A DNA stretch of 24,092 nucleotides from DATJBF01 sp035515475 (GCA_035515475.1 DATJBF010000001.1:1-24092); one strand, 5' to 3'; counted from the first letter of the stretch, positions 6,993 through 17,433 are shown. Program-made: numbers and translations. The notes: generated by a model from the sequence alone, not told the origin.

Positions 6993-8147
6993 CTAGCCCG
7001 ACGGTTCCCGCCCGTCGAGTCGGATGGTGCGTCGGGCGAACCGGAACCCGCGTCGGCGCATGCCGCGGAGAACGGCCTTGCGGACCTCGGCTGAGAGCGC
7101 TTCCGGCGGATACACCCCGTCCAAGTGCAACGGAAAATTCTCCACGAAGACCGCCGCACTCTGGGCCGCCGCAAACGCAATCGGCGTGGCCAGCAGGCGC
7201 ATCTGCCGCAATTGATAGAGACTGGGAAACACGCACGTGCGGCGACGTTCCAGCCGCTGGTGCCCTTTCCGGCCCGCCACCAATACCGAGACGGCGAAGC
7301 GCGCGTTGTGGAGTTTTCCCCGGCGAATCATGTCCGCTACCGCCAACGGCGATGCCGTGTCGGGGAAATGACGGCGGCGGCGCTTGCGGGACGGACGCAG
7401 TTTTCCCTCGCGATACCACCGACGCAGGCGATCGATCTCGTTGCCGCCAATCTTCACGTCGAGATCGTTCATCTTGACGAAGTACGGCAGGGTGGCCACT
7501 TCGTCCTGCGCGGCCAGGACCACCCGCGCTTCGCCGACGGGTTCCGAAAACCGGAACCATTCCGCCCCGCTGAAACGCCGCGCCAACCGAAACCGCCCGT
7601 CTCGATAAACGCGCGGCTTGGAAATTGCCTCGTCGAACGCCACGTCGGCCGACCATGTCGAGATCGGGTTCTCGCTCTCGGTCTCCTCGAAGAGCCGAAT
7701 CCGCACCCGGTCGACCTGGCTCAGCAGACTGGCGCACCGGGCGACCAACAGATTGGTCAATCCGGGCGCCACGCCCGCATTGATCAACGCCAGCCGGCCC
7801 CGACGCGCAAAATCGTCGTGATAGGCGAGTTGCTCCGCCCTGAACGGGTTGCGGGACAAATGCGCCGCCATGTCGAGGTAGTGAACGCGCAATTTCAGGG
7901 CCGCATGGATGACCGTCTCGTTGAAGACCGCCGGGGCGGTGTTGATCAGGAGATGACAGCCTCTCGCGGCCCGCACCACCGACCGGTAGCTGCGGGCGTT
8001 CGCCGGCAGGCACACCATGCGCCGGCCGAGAAACAGCCGGGCCCGCTGCGGGTCCCGGTCGCCACACCACACCTGATGGCCCTGGCGCCGGAGCAGCTGG
8101 GCCAACAATCCGCCCGTCGCCCCCGCTCCCAAAATGAAAATACGCAT
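6993..8147 (-). CDS. Saccharopine dehydrogenase-like NAD(P)-binding protein
   Basis: This 384-residue protein starts with a Rossmann fold, MRIFILGAGATGG (GxGxxG at 7-13), and an acidic residue after the second strand (WCGDRDPQRA). The middle carries LLINTAPAVFNETVIHAALKLRVHYLDMA and INAGVAPGLTNLLVAR, which match the saccharopine dehydrogenase/carboxynorspermidine synthase layout. Family members use NAD(P)H to form or split C-N bonds between amino acids or polyamines; the actual substrate is unknown. The region around 285-300 (RPSRKRRRRHFP) is unusually basic. It starts at the ATG at 8147 facing away from the DUF1800 gene, and converges with the MDR gene. Confidence 0.8.
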   Translation of the reverse strand: MRIFILGAGATGGLLAQLLRRQGHQVWCGDRDPQRARLFLGRRMVCLPANARSYRSVVRAARGCHLLINTAPAVFNETVIHAALKLRVHYLDMAAHLSRNPFRAEQLAYHDDFARRGRLALINAGVAPGLTNLLVARCASLLSQVDRVRIRLFEETESENPISTWSADVAFDEAISKPRVYRDGRFRLARRFSGAEWFRFSEPVGEARVVLAAQDEVATLPYFVKMNDLDVKIGGNEIDRLRRWYREGKLRPSRKRRRRHFPDTASPLAVADMIRRGKLHNARFAVSVLVAGRKGHQRLERRRTCVFPSLYQLRQMRLLATPIAFAAAQSAAVFVENFPLHLDGVYPPEALSAEVRKAVLRGMRRRGFRFARRTIRLDGREPSG

Positions 8148-8191
8148 GGTCGATCCTCTTCCAATGTTCCCGTGTCTTACCTGAATTTAGA

Positions 8192-8249
8192 CCGGCCGAA
8201 ACGCCACGACAAATTCCGGGACGGTTTTTTTGCGGATTTTTTCGGCCGG
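8192..8249. repeat. Inverted repeat in divergent intergenic region
   Basis: Ten-base arms ccggccgaaa (8192-8201) and tttcggccgg (8240-8249) are perfectly complementary and enclose 38 bases that include a run of seven T. The element sits between divergent start codons (8147 minus, 8333 plus), so it may be an operator, a REP-like element or a fold in one leader RNA. Confidence 0.6.
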
Positions 8250-8332
8250 CAACGCCGTGTCCAAGCCCGCGCACCCCTCGTCCAGCGGGAATTGCAGCGC
8301 GACTCCGCCGGGGTCACGGTGTTGAATGCGAT

Positions 8333-10174
<1,842 letters not shown>

Positions 10175-10193
10175 TCAATCCAGGAGACCCATC

Positions 10194-11492
10194 CTGCAAC
10201 TTTCCCGTCGAACATTTCTCAAGCGCGGCGCGCTGGCACTCGTGTCGGTCGGCTCGATGCCGATGTGGGGGCCGAGCTTCCTGCAGCAACTCGTGTTCGC
10301 CGCCGAGCCGACGCGCGGCGGCGGCCGGAAAATCCTCATTTGCCTGTTTCAGCGCGGCGCGGTGGACGGACTTTCCATGGTGGTGCCATACGGCGACAAG
10401 CACTACTACGCGGCCCGCTCGGAGATCGCCGTGGCGGCGCCGACCCAAAAGGCCGGCGCGGAGGGCGTGCTCGACCTGGACGGGTTCTTCGGATTCCACC
10501 CGAACATGGCGGCGCTGCTGCCGGTTTACAGGAGTGGACATCTCGCGGTGATTCAGGCCTGCGGGTCGCCCAGTTCCACCCGCTCGCATTTCGACGCGCA
10601 GGATTTCATGGAATGCGGCGTCGTCAACGACAAGTCGATCCGCTCAGGCTGGCTGAACCGAACGTTGCTCGCCTGTCCCGAAGACCGGGCCAAGATCACG
10701 TCGTTCCGCGCGGTGGCGACGACCGCGATGTTGCCGCGGAGCTTGCAGGGCGAATACGAGGCGCTGGCGATCCCGGATCTGAAGACGTTCGGCGTGCGCG
10801 GACCGGCGGGATTGGGTGGCGTGGTCAACGCGACGGCCGCCAGTGGGTTCGAAGGCATGTACGAAGGCGCGGTGGACAGCGTGATGCACGGCACCGGCAG
10901 AGAAGCATTCGACGCCCTCGCGGCACTGCAGTCCGCCGATCCGACGAAGTATGCGCCGCAGAACGGCGCGCAATATCCCAAGGGCGCGTTCGGCCGTTGC
11001 CTGATGCAGATTGCGCAGATGATCAAAGCCGACCTCGGCCTCGAAGTCGCCTTTGCGGAAATCGGCGGCTGGGACACGCACGCCAACCAAGGGGGCGCCA
11101 CCGGGCAGTTGGCCAACCGGTTCACCGAATTTTCCCGGGGCCTGGCCGCCTTGTACCAGGATCTCGGCGATCGCATGGCCGACGCCGTCGTTCTCACGAT
11201 GAGCGAATTCGGCCGGACGGTCCGCCAAAACGGCAACCGCGGGACCGACCACGGTCATGCCACCTGTTTCATGGTGATGGGCGGACCCGTACGCGGCGGC
11301 AAGGTGTATGGTAAATGGCCCGGCCTCGCCCCCGACCGGCTGTTCGAAGGCCGCGACCTCGCGTTGACCACCGACTACCGCGACGTGTTCGCCGAGATCG
11401 CCAAGAAACATCTCGGCGCGCGCGATCTGCCGAAGATCTTCCCCGGGTTCAACCTCGAGCCGGATCGTTACCCGGGCCTCGTGCGCGTATAG
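10194..11492 (+). CDS. DUF1501 family Tat-exported protein, probable CTG start
   Basis: DUF1501 proteins resemble the alkaline phosphatase/sulfatase fold. Blocks here are LICLFQRGAVDGLSMVVPYGD, TRSHFDAQDFME, GGWDTHANQG and MSEFGRTVRQNGNRGTDHGH, the last two with the His/Asp residues expected for metal binding. The first standard start, GTG at 10242, would give MSVGSMPMW and lose the leader. The frame is open upstream and encodes LQLSRRTFLKRGALALVSVG, a clear twin-arginine signal. AGGAG (10182-10186) is 7 bases before CTG at 10194, so I choose CTG and a 432-residue product; ATC at 10191 is less likely. The gene follows DUF1800 by 19 bases and should be co-transcribed. Confidence 0.9.
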   Translation: MQLSRRTFLKRGALALVSVGSMPMWGPSFLQQLVFAAEPTRGGGRKILICLFQRGAVDGLSMVVPYGDKHYYAARSEIAVAAPTQKAGAEGVLDLDGFFGFHPNMAALLPVYRSGHLAVIQACGSPSSTRSHFDAQDFMECGVVNDKSIRSGWLNRTLLACPEDRAKITSFRAVATTAMLPRSLQGEYEALAIPDLKTFGVRGPAGLGGVVNATAASGFEGMYEGAVDSVMHGTGREAFDALAALQSADPTKYAPQNGAQYPKGAFGRCLMQIAQMIKADLGLEVAFAEIGGWDTHANQGGATGQLANRFTEFSRGLAALYQDLGDRMADAVVLTMSEFGRTVRQNGNRGTDHGHATCFMVMGGPVRGGKVYGKWPGLAPDRLFEGRDLALTTDYRDVFAEIAKKHLGARDLPKIFPGFNLEPDRYPGLVRV

Positions 11493-11534
11493 GCGCGGCC
11501 GCGTGCCGGACCAACGGCAGTCATACTCGACGTC

Positions 11535-12470
11535 TCATGGCAGCCGCGTGATTCTGAGATGGAAGAATCGGTTGGTCGCGCTGGCGACGGGAGAGCCGGT
11601 GTCGCTGGCCTTGATTGTTTGCGCCACGGTATCCGCATCAATGATGACTTCGGCAACGCCGTTGGTGTTCCACGGACCGCCAGGGCCATCGGCCGCTTCG
11701 GGTGTATAGATGAGATCGCTCGCGCCGAGCACCTTCGTGTAGGTCAGCGTCAGGCAACCACAGGCCGGATCGATCTGCGGAGTGGGCAAGCCCGTCACGC
11801 TGCCAAGATCCGGATCCAGATTCAACGCGTACTCCAGCAGATTGACGATTCCGTCGCTGTCGGGATCAGCCGTCTCGCCGCTGATGGCGGGGTTATTGGT
11901 GTTGGCGCCGAACTGCTCGAAACGCCAGACAGCGAACGGCGTGTCGAACACCGACACCTGGAACGTCTGGTTCGCCAGCGCGGTCGCGTCGAAGATGTTG
12001 GTGCCGCCGACCATCGTGACGGAGCCGGAATAATCGCCGGGTGGCGTGGCGGCGTCGATCGCCACGGCGCAGACGACGTCGCTATACGTCTCGCCCGGCA
12101 ACAGAATGCCGGGAACGTTGGCAAAAAACGCATTCGAGTCGCCCGCGAGATAATTCGTGGCCGCGCTGGTGAAACTGAATTGGAGGTCGTTGAGGTATAC
12201 ATCGTTGGTCGGGTCCGTATTGCTCACCGTGCCGGTGAAAACGACGGTGTTGCTTCGGGCGCCGTCCTGCACCGCCGGCGTGAGGACGAACGTCACGTCC
12301 GCGTGGATCGATACGGTCGCCGTCGCCAGCGCCAGGGCAAACGCCAGACCAGAACTCATCTCATGAACGATCCGGCCCACTCCGGTGGCTGTCCGAACCG
12401 GTTTCCACAGGCAGGGCCGCCTGTGCCACCGGAGTTCTCTGAGTTCCACTCTCAACGATTTGAGTCGCAT
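11535..12470 (-). CDS. Secreted protein with Verrucomicrobia-type C-terminal region
   Basis: The mature part begins with an Ig-like beta region (DVTFVLTPAVQDGARSNTVVFTGTVSN). It continues to FAVWRFEQFGANTNNPAISG and DPDSDGIVNLLEYALNLDP, a calcium-binding-like repeat found near the C-terminus of many secreted verrucomicrobial proteins, and ends NRFFHLRITRLP. The function is unknown; cell-surface attachment is plausible. Two starts compete. ATG at 12470 has GAAGGAAACAATCC just upstream, overlapping the stop of the previous gene. ATG at 12359 (residue 38) directly precedes the signal peptide core SSGLAFALALATATVSIHA. The residues between are encoded by an inverted repeat, so the long start may come from an insertion. 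Confidence 0.75.
   Translation of the reverse strand: MRLKSLRVELRELRWHRRPCLWKPVRTATGVGRIVHEMSSGLAFALALATATVSIHADVTFVLTPAVQDGARSNTVVFTGTVSNTDPTNDVYLNDLQFSFTSAATNYLAGDSNAFFANVPGILLPGETYSDVVCAVAIDAATPPGDYSGSVTMVGGTNIFDATALANQTFQVSVFDTPFAVWRFEQFGANTNNPAISGETADPDSDGIVNLLEYALNLDPDLGSVTGLPTPQIDPACGCLTLTYTKVLGASDLIYTPEAADGPGGPWNTNGVAEVIIDADTVAQTIKASDTGSPVASATNRFFHLRITRLP
12379..12435. repeat. Nested inverted repeat inside the 5' end of a coding region
   Basis: The outer arms actccggtggc (12379-12389) and gccaccggagt (12425-12435) are perfect 11-base complements. The inner arms cacaggc (12406-12412) and gcctgtg (12419-12425) enclose a 6-base loop. The composition and form are like REP or miniature repeat DNA usually found between genes. 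Here it lies between the good ribosome binding site at 12470 and the methionine that starts the signal peptide of the 11535-12470 gene. Confidence 0.7.
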
Positions 12471-12482
12471 GGATTGTTTCCT

Positions 12483-14027
12483 TCACCGGCCGATGGCGAA
12501 CAAGACGGCGTTGTTGATGGCGTAGACGGTTCCATCCACGCCGATGATGGTCGGCGTGTACGCCTCGCCGATTCCCGTCGTCAGGGTCACGGGTTGAATC
12601 AGCGTATTGGAAGTCAAATCCCAGCGGTAGAGTTTGCCGTCCTCGTTGTTGGCCACGATCGATTGTGTGAAGGGGTCGACCGCCGCGGTGTTGATGCACC
12701 ACTCGCGCACGGCGTTCGGATAACTGTTGGTGAATTCCTCGTCGGGAGTCGGCCCGGCGATGGTGAGGACCTCCTTCATCACGGTCACGCCGGAAATCGG
12801 GTCGGTCATGCTGGCGTGCGGATCGAGCACCGCGATCTTGTTGACGCCGTTGCCGCCGGCCTCGACGTAGTTGTTGTACTTGGTCATCAGGAGATAGGAG
12901 GAACTGCCGCGGTACGATGGAACCATGGAAGCCGGCACGACGGACGCGGTGTCGTCCCAGCCAAAGGCGCCGGGGACGTTCGTTTGCGTCAGCATGCCAT
13001 CGCAATGCAACAGCCAGCCGCGATAGTGATTGGCGCCGAGCGGATTTTCCAGCACGCCGAAGTACACATCACCATCGGGCCCGACCGTGGGTGACGCCGT
13101 GCCATCGTCGGACAACAGCGCGTTGTTGGGCGGCGTCTTCGGGTCTTTCAGGCGGACTCTCGCCAGCGGGGCAAGGGTCCGGCTGTCCAACGCGACGAGA
13201 TAACCGGCGCTTGTGCCGCCGCTGTTGACGGCGACGTACAAGGTTTTGTGATCGGCGCTCAAGGCGGGAGCGCAACTGTGGACGACCTTGGTAATCGACG
13301 GGTCGGCGGCCGCAGCGCTGGCGGAAATCCACGTGCCGGTCCCGCTGTAATCGATGCGGGCGACGCCACTGGTGAGCGCGACGGGCGTGGAGTTCGTGAC
13401 CTGGAACCCGAAAAAGATGTTGCCATACCGGTCCGACGTGAGAGGCGTGTTGATGAACACGTTGTTTAGGTACGCGTTGGTGTTCGCGCTGTAATTGGCC
13501 AGTCCGTAGAACGCGACCTGGCCGGTGGCGGGCGTGTTGGTCGCGTCGGGGGAATCGCAGTAGTAAACCGTGCCACCGCCGCCGGGAAACCAGAGCCGGT
13601 TCTTCGGCGTCAACACGGGCGAGAAGCTGGGCGTCCAGTTGTGGGGCGGCAACCGGTAATCGGTGGACTGCATCCAGTTCGTCGCGCCGTTGGTGGCATT
13701 GTGCGCCTCGACCCGAAAACCGTCGGTCGCGCCCACTTTTACCGGCACGATGACCGTGTTGGAACGCGTGATCAACGGCGAACCGTAGTGAATCAAGAGT
13801 TCGTCCCCGCTGTATTGCGGGTTCAAGTCCACCGGCGCCTGCCACAGGATCCGGTTCAGTGGCTGAGACGGGGCCGGCGAGACGGCGTTGTGCTGCGCGT
13901 CGTGCGCGTAGCCGCTCCAAGGGACTCGAAGACTCTGGGCCGGTGCGCTCGTTGGAAGGAGACAGCCGCAGACGGCCGCCGCTCCAACGGCCAGACGGAC
14001 GCGTGAATTGCCGCGTTGAGAAGCCAT
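12483..14027 (-). CDS. Secreted beta-propeller-like (PQQ-like repeat) protein
   Basis: This is a 514-residue protein from the ATG at 14027; a GTG at 14051 in frame is possible but less good. Residues 1-30 are a signal peptide (VRLAVGAAAVCGCLLPTSAPAQ). The rest is made of repeated blades with motifs such as GYLVALDSRTLAPLARVRL, ASPTVGPDGDVYFGVLENP, NEDGKLYRWDLTSNTLI and PTIIGVDGTVYAINNAVLFA, the pattern of PQQ-like or BamB-like propellers. No PQQ-dehydrogenase catalytic set can be shown, so an enzymatic role is doubtful. It leads a two-gene unit, with the next gene starting 12 bases after its stop. Confidence 0.75.
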   Translation of the reverse strand: MASQRGNSRVRLAVGAAAVCGCLLPTSAPAQSLRVPWSGYAHDAQHNAVSPAPSQPLNRILWQAPVDLNPQYSGDELLIHYGSPLITRSNTVIVPVKVGATDGFRVEAHNATNGATNWMQSTDYRLPPHNWTPSFSPVLTPKNRLWFPGGGGTVYYCDSPDATNTPATGQVAFYGLANYSANTNAYLNNVFINTPLTSDRYGNIFFGFQVTNSTPVALTSGVARIDYSGTGTWISASAAAADPSITKVVHSCAPALSADHKTLYVAVNSGGTSAGYLVALDSRTLAPLARVRLKDPKTPPNNALLSDDGTASPTVGPDGDVYFGVLENPLGANHYRGWLLHCDGMLTQTNVPGAFGWDDTASVVPASMVPSYRGSSSYLLMTKYNNYVEAGGNGVNKIAVLDPHASMTDPISGVTVMKEVLTIAGPTPDEEFTNSYPNAVREWCINTAAVDPFTQSIVANNEDGKLYRWDLTSNTLIQPVTLTTGIGEAYTPTIIGVDGTVYAINNAVLFAIGR

Positions 14028-14253
14028 CGATTTGTATTCTCCGGACGACACGATCCCGTTCCGCGACGGTTGATTGTCCCGGCGACGGGATGCGACCCGC
14101 AGTCAGTCTAGCAGTTCCTTCTGGAAAATCCAGTCGCCGTTCCCAAGAATCGGTTCACCGGTCTCCGCACACGGTGCATTGGCCTTCGTGCAGGCTTGCC
14201 AAATCACGACGAATCCGTTATCAGAGTGTCGCGTGGTTAGGAAGAGTGCGAGC

Positions 14254-15489
14254 GTGGTTGTTCGTCCGCGCGCGCCGAATCTGTTGATTCTGGGGGCATC
14301 GGGGAATGTGGCGCGGGCGTTCTTGCGACGGCTGGGTGGGCGACGCGCCCATTTCGGGCGGTTGATCCTACTCGACAAGACCGACCATGTCCGGCACGAC
14401 CGATACCTCGAACACCGTCGTCTGGACTACCGTTTTGTTCGTCACCGTCTCCGGTTTCCCCAGGATTTCCCCTACTATCGGCAATTGCTGCGTCGGCATC
14501 GCATCAACATCGTGGTGGATCTGACGGACGCCGATACGCTCCCGCTGCTGGCGGCGTCGGATGCCGCAGCCGTGTCCTACGTGTGCACGTCGTTGAACGA
14601 CGAGAAACTCGACGTCGCGCAATTGGTCGCCACGCTCCATCCGGATCGCGACCGACGCTGCAACGCGCCGCACATTCTGTGCACGGGAATGAACCCTGGC
14701 GCGGTGAACATTTGGGTGTTGCACGGGGTACGGCGCTACGGCGTGCCGCAGGAGATCGTCCATTTCGAGTACGACACCTCGGCGCCCACCAACGGGTGGC
14801 GGCCCATCCTCACCTGGTCTCGGAAGGAATTCCTCACCGAAGCCGTGTGGGAACCGACCGGCGTCGTCGTGGACGGCGCGGCGGCGTTGATGCCCAAGAA
14901 TTCTCTGAATCACCGCGTGGATCTCGGGCCGATCATGAAACCGGTGTTGCCGTTGCCGGCCTATCCCCGCGGCCTTCTGGTCCTACACGAGGAGAACCTG
15001 ACGCTCGGCAGCGAGCTGAAGACGTCCTCAAGATTCGTCTACGCCATCCATCCACGTACCATGGCTTACATCGCGCGGCGCTGGCGCAACCGGGGTCATG
15101 TGTCGATCGCGGACCTGGAGATCGGCGACAACACGTCCATCCCCTTGAAGGGCGCCGACTCGATTGGCGTGTACCTCGATTATCCGCGACATCGGGTCTA
15201 CTACCTGCACAGCCTGGCCAACCGCAACGTCGTCGGCACGAACGCGACCTGCGCCCAGGTCGCCGTCGGGATCTACGCCGCCCTGTTCACGCTGCTGTGC
15301 GAACGCCTGTCGCGCCGCGTCTATTTCGTTGGCGACCTGTACGACACGCTGTACACGCGCGTCCTGTTCTGCAACATGCGCGTCGAGCAGTTCGTCTTCG
15401 CCAAGCGCAAACGCTCGCTCGTCCTCCGTCACCACATTCCCGATCTGCGTCCCCGCTCCCGTCACGGCGAGGAGCAACTCATTATTTAG
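14254..15489 (+). CDS. Homospermidine synthase-like / saccharopine dehydrogenase-fold protein
   Basis: This is a 411-residue protein starting at GTG 14254, chosen because AGGAAGAG (14239-14246) lies 7 bases upstream; longer starts add a sequence without protein-like character. The N-terminus NLLILGASGNVARAF (GASGNV at 14-19) is the Rossmann nucleotide-binding loop. GMNPGAVNIWVLHG and TNGWRPILTWSRKEFLTEAVWEPTG resemble homospermidine synthase, where NPG and the following segment line the substrate pocket. Homospermidine synthases make homospermidine from putrescine or spermidine using NAD. The match is from memory of motifs, so the assignment is moderate. It is transcribed divergently from the propeller gene. 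Confidence 0.65.
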   Translation: MVVRPRAPNLLILGASGNVARAFLRRLGGRRAHFGRLILLDKTDHVRHDRYLEHRRLDYRFVRHRLRFPQDFPYYRQLLRRHRINIVVDLTDADTLPLLAASDAAAVSYVCTSLNDEKLDVAQLVATLHPDRDRRCNAPHILCTGMNPGAVNIWVLHGVRRYGVPQEIVHFEYDTSAPTNGWRPILTWSRKEFLTEAVWEPTGVVVDGAAALMPKNSLNHRVDLGPIMKPVLPLPAYPRGLLVLHEENLTLGSELKTSSRFVYAIHPRTMAYIARRWRNRGHVSIADLEIGDNTSIPLKGADSIGVYLDYPRHRVYYLHSLANRNVVGTNATCAQVAVGIYAALFTLLCERLSRRVYFVGDLYDTLYTRVLFCNMRVEQFVFAKRKRSLVLRHHIPDLRPRSRHGEEQLII

Positions 15490-15638
15490 CGGACCGCGAA
15501 GGGCAGCCGGGAGGGATCGACGATCCGGCCCTTGGGGGTGCGGCTACCGCGGACGCTGCTGCCGATATTCTTGTCGGTAATCACCTTGACACGGACCTCG
15601 CCTGCTCCGCCGCGGGGGGCACTCTGCACTTCCGCCAT
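15486..15638 (-). CDS. Doubtful small protein
   Basis: This 50-codon ORF starts at ATG 15638, with AAGG about 8 bases upstream. The product MAEVQSAPRGGAGEVRVKVI... ends in a basic, Pro/Arg-rich tail (RGSRTPKGRIVDPSRLPFAVR) and is protein-like rather than random. Its stop overlaps the stop of the homospermidine synthase-like gene in a convergent arrangement. I do not recognise a family. The frame stays open upstream to a TTG at 15731, but that runs into the tail of a terminator and is unlikely to be the start. Confidence 0.35.
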   Translation of the reverse strand: MAEVQSAPRGGAGEVRVKVITDKNIGSSVRGSRTPKGRIVDPSRLPFAVR

Positions 15639-15734
15639 ACCCCAAACCTTGGCTGACCGAATGGTTCTCGCATCGGCGAGTCCGACAGGGAACGCCTTCC
15701 CAAAGAAGTGGCCGCACGTCGTAGCATACAAGAA

Positions 15735-15760
15735 ATGGGGAAGGCCGCAGCCCTCCCCAT
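15735..15760 (-). terminator. Rho-independent terminator of the 15776-16369 gene
   Basis: On the minus strand atggggagggc-tgcg-gccttccccat forms an 11-pair stem with one G-T pair, followed by TTTCTTGT. It begins 15 bases after the stop codon of the secreted-protein gene. Confidence 0.8.
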
Positions 15761-15775
15761 CTCGAAACCAATTGG

Positions 15776-16369
15776 TTACCTGATAAAGCTGACGGGGAAA
15801 CCGACTGGAATCGGCAGCGAGCCTTGTTTTGTCTTCAGGGTGCCCTTGAAAAAGGCGGTGGAATCATTGGTCGAGTCAAGGGTCGAAACCTTCCAGACGC
15901 CGCCAAGCGTGCCGCTAATGCCCTGAAGCACATCGCTCTTGACCTTGGCATTACCCTGGAAAAACAAGTAACCGTTCATCGCCGGGACCGGCGCCGTGAA
16001 GGCGTCTGGATCATTATAATCGAAGAGGAACGTCTTGACCGCATTGCCCAATTGACCACTGCCAAAGCTGGTGAATAGCGTATTGACCACGTTGGTCGTG
16101 GCCACGTCCACCTCATCGATTTCCATGTAGAAGTCACCGGCTGCTGAACCAAAATCAGCGACATCCGGGCCTCCCATGGCGGTCAGGACAAGCTCCGTTC
16201 CACTCGTGGACAGCAAGCTGGCGGTGTCCACTTTGACCTTGCCCGCATCCGACGTGACGGTACCTTTGATATCGACTCGAAACGAGTTGGTATCCGCCCA
16301 GCTCGTCGCCCCGGCCAACAACCCCACCATTACCGCCAACATAACCACGACTAACGCGTACTTCATCAT
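15776..16369 (-). CDS. Secreted protein of unknown function
   Basis: This is a 197-residue protein starting at ATG 16369 with GGAGG about 10 bases upstream (an ATG follows directly as the second codon). Residues 1-26 are a signal peptide (MMKYALVVVMLAVMVGLLAGATSWA). The mature protein is acidic, low in cysteine and beta-like (DIKGTVTSDAGKVKVDTASLLSTSGTELVLT; KVKSDVLQGISGTLGGVWKVSTLD), ending KQGSLPIPVGFPVSFIR. No family is recognised. It forms a single-gene unit with its own terminator. Confidence 0.75.
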   Translation of the reverse strand: MMKYALVVVMLAVMVGLLAGATSWADTNSFRVDIKGTVTSDAGKVKVDTASLLSTSGTELVLTAMGGPDVADFGSAAGDFYMEIDEVDVATTNVVNTLFTSFGSGQLGNAVKTFLFDYNDPDAFTAPVPAMNGYLFFQGNAKVKSDVLQGISGTLGGVWKVSTLDSTNDSTAFFKGTLKTKQGSLPIPVGFPVSFIR

Positions 16370-16583
16370 ATTTCACGCCCTCCGAGAATTTGGTTTGTTT
16401 TGTTAGTCTAACACCTGCCAGATCTAACGCCTGTAACTCGCCACTACGAACCGCAGTCTCACCACCTTACGCGAGCGGACTTCCCCAGAAGCCTGCTCCG
16501 TCCCTCGATGCCTAATCAAGAAGAAAAGAGCCCCGATTGACGCGCCCTCAGGGCGGCGGCCGTAGACCCACCACAAGCAAAGA

Positions 16584-16609
16584 GCGGACGGGTCCGAAAA
16601 CCCGTCCGC
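16584..16609 (-). terminator. Rho-independent terminator of the 16646-17317 gene
   Basis: The arms gcggacgggt (16584-16593) and acccgtccgc (16600-16609) give a perfect 10-bp stem with a 6-base loop. On the minus strand it is followed by TCTTTGCTTG, a loose T-rich tail. It lies 36 bases past the stop codon. Confidence 0.7.
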
Positions 16610-16645
16610 CCGTCACCCCAATCGCCAGTAAGTACCACCCGGGTG

Positions 16646-17317
16646 CTATTCCGTGCCCTGAACCCTCACGGAATTCAAATCATTCGTTTCCCCGCCCCTG
16701 ACGACAGTCTTGCCCGAGGCGATGCCGGTCACGGGCACGTCAATGGTTGTCGACAACTCGTCGAAGTCGTTGAAGACATCGATGTCGACCGTGACGGTAT
16801 CGGTGAAGCCACTAAAATCCTCAGTGTGATCGTCCGCGATGGCCGAGTCCTCAAACTCTTTGCACTCGGTAGACCCGGTCTTGGTCGAGACGGTAATCCT
16901 GAGCTTGTTTCCTGAAGCATCGAATGTGATCGTGCCGTCCACGACCTGCTTGTCACCGCAATCGTTTACACCGATGAGCTTCATTGTCGCCCTTGGGTGA
17001 CCGTTCTTGTAGTGCGGATCGTCGCTGAAGACCCCGCTCCCACTCCAGTCGCCAACGTCGACGTCCACCTCGGTGTTGGTGGCAAGCAAATCATCGTGCT
17101 CTGTCAAGTCGATGTCGGAAAAGAATATGCCCCTCATCGTGAACTTCCCGGTTGTGAACGAATCACAACCCTCGTCATGCGTGCATCTCAACGAGTCCTT
17201 CTGCGACTCATTGAAGGTAACGGAATCTGACCGCGCCCTCGGGCTGCACAGACCCAAGACGGCAATCACCAACACCGACGACTTGAACAAATTGTCCAAC
17301 GAATGCCTCTTAAACAC
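16646..17317 (-). CDS. Secreted cysteine-containing protein of unknown function
   Basis: This is a 223-residue protein with a GTG start at 17317, supported by GGAGG 7 bases upstream. A signal peptide (SSVLVIAVLGLCSPRARS) covers about residues 13-30. The mature protein is acidic and beta-rich. Four cysteines (in RCTHDEGCDSF, NDCGDKQ and ECKEFE) could form two disulfides, which fits an exported protein. Repeated phrases such as DVDVGDWSG, TVTVDIDVFNDFDELSTTIDVPVTG suggest stacked strands rich in Asp, perhaps binding calcium. I recognise no family. Confidence 0.7.
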   Translation of the reverse strand: MFKRHSLDNLFKSSVLVIAVLGLCSPRARSDSVTFNESQKDSLRCTHDEGCDSFTTGKFTMRGIFFSDIDLTEHDDLLATNTEVDVDVGDWSGSGVFSDDPHYKNGHPRATMKLIGVNDCGDKQVVDGTITFDASGNKLRITVSTKTGSTECKEFEDSAIADDHTEDFSGFTDTVTVDIDVFNDFDELSTTIDVPVTGIASGKTVVRGGETNDLNSVRVQGTE

Positions 17318-17407
17318 AATTCAGCCTCCGGATGTTTTTGTTGTTTCGGTCCGAAAACTCGCAACTGCGACCCCGGGAAGTGTTGTCCACCTCTTGGCTC
17401 GTTGTCA

Positions 17408-17433
17408 ACCAAAAGCGCCCACCAAAAGCGCCC
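17408..17433. repeat. 13-bp tandem duplication
   Basis: accaaaagcgccc occurs twice in a row (17408-17420, 17421-17433) in the 277-base intergenic stretch between 17318 and 17594, which otherwise shows no gene. Confidence 0.7.

Noticed and set aside
6032..7180. Long minus-strand frame across the MDR gene
   Set aside because: Its product is Arg-rich without any motif, and the plus strand carries a clear oxidoreductase.
11559..13094. 511-codon plus-strand frame across two secreted-protein genes
   Set aside because: It crosses two genes with signal peptides and motifs on the minus strand; its own product has no recognisable domain.
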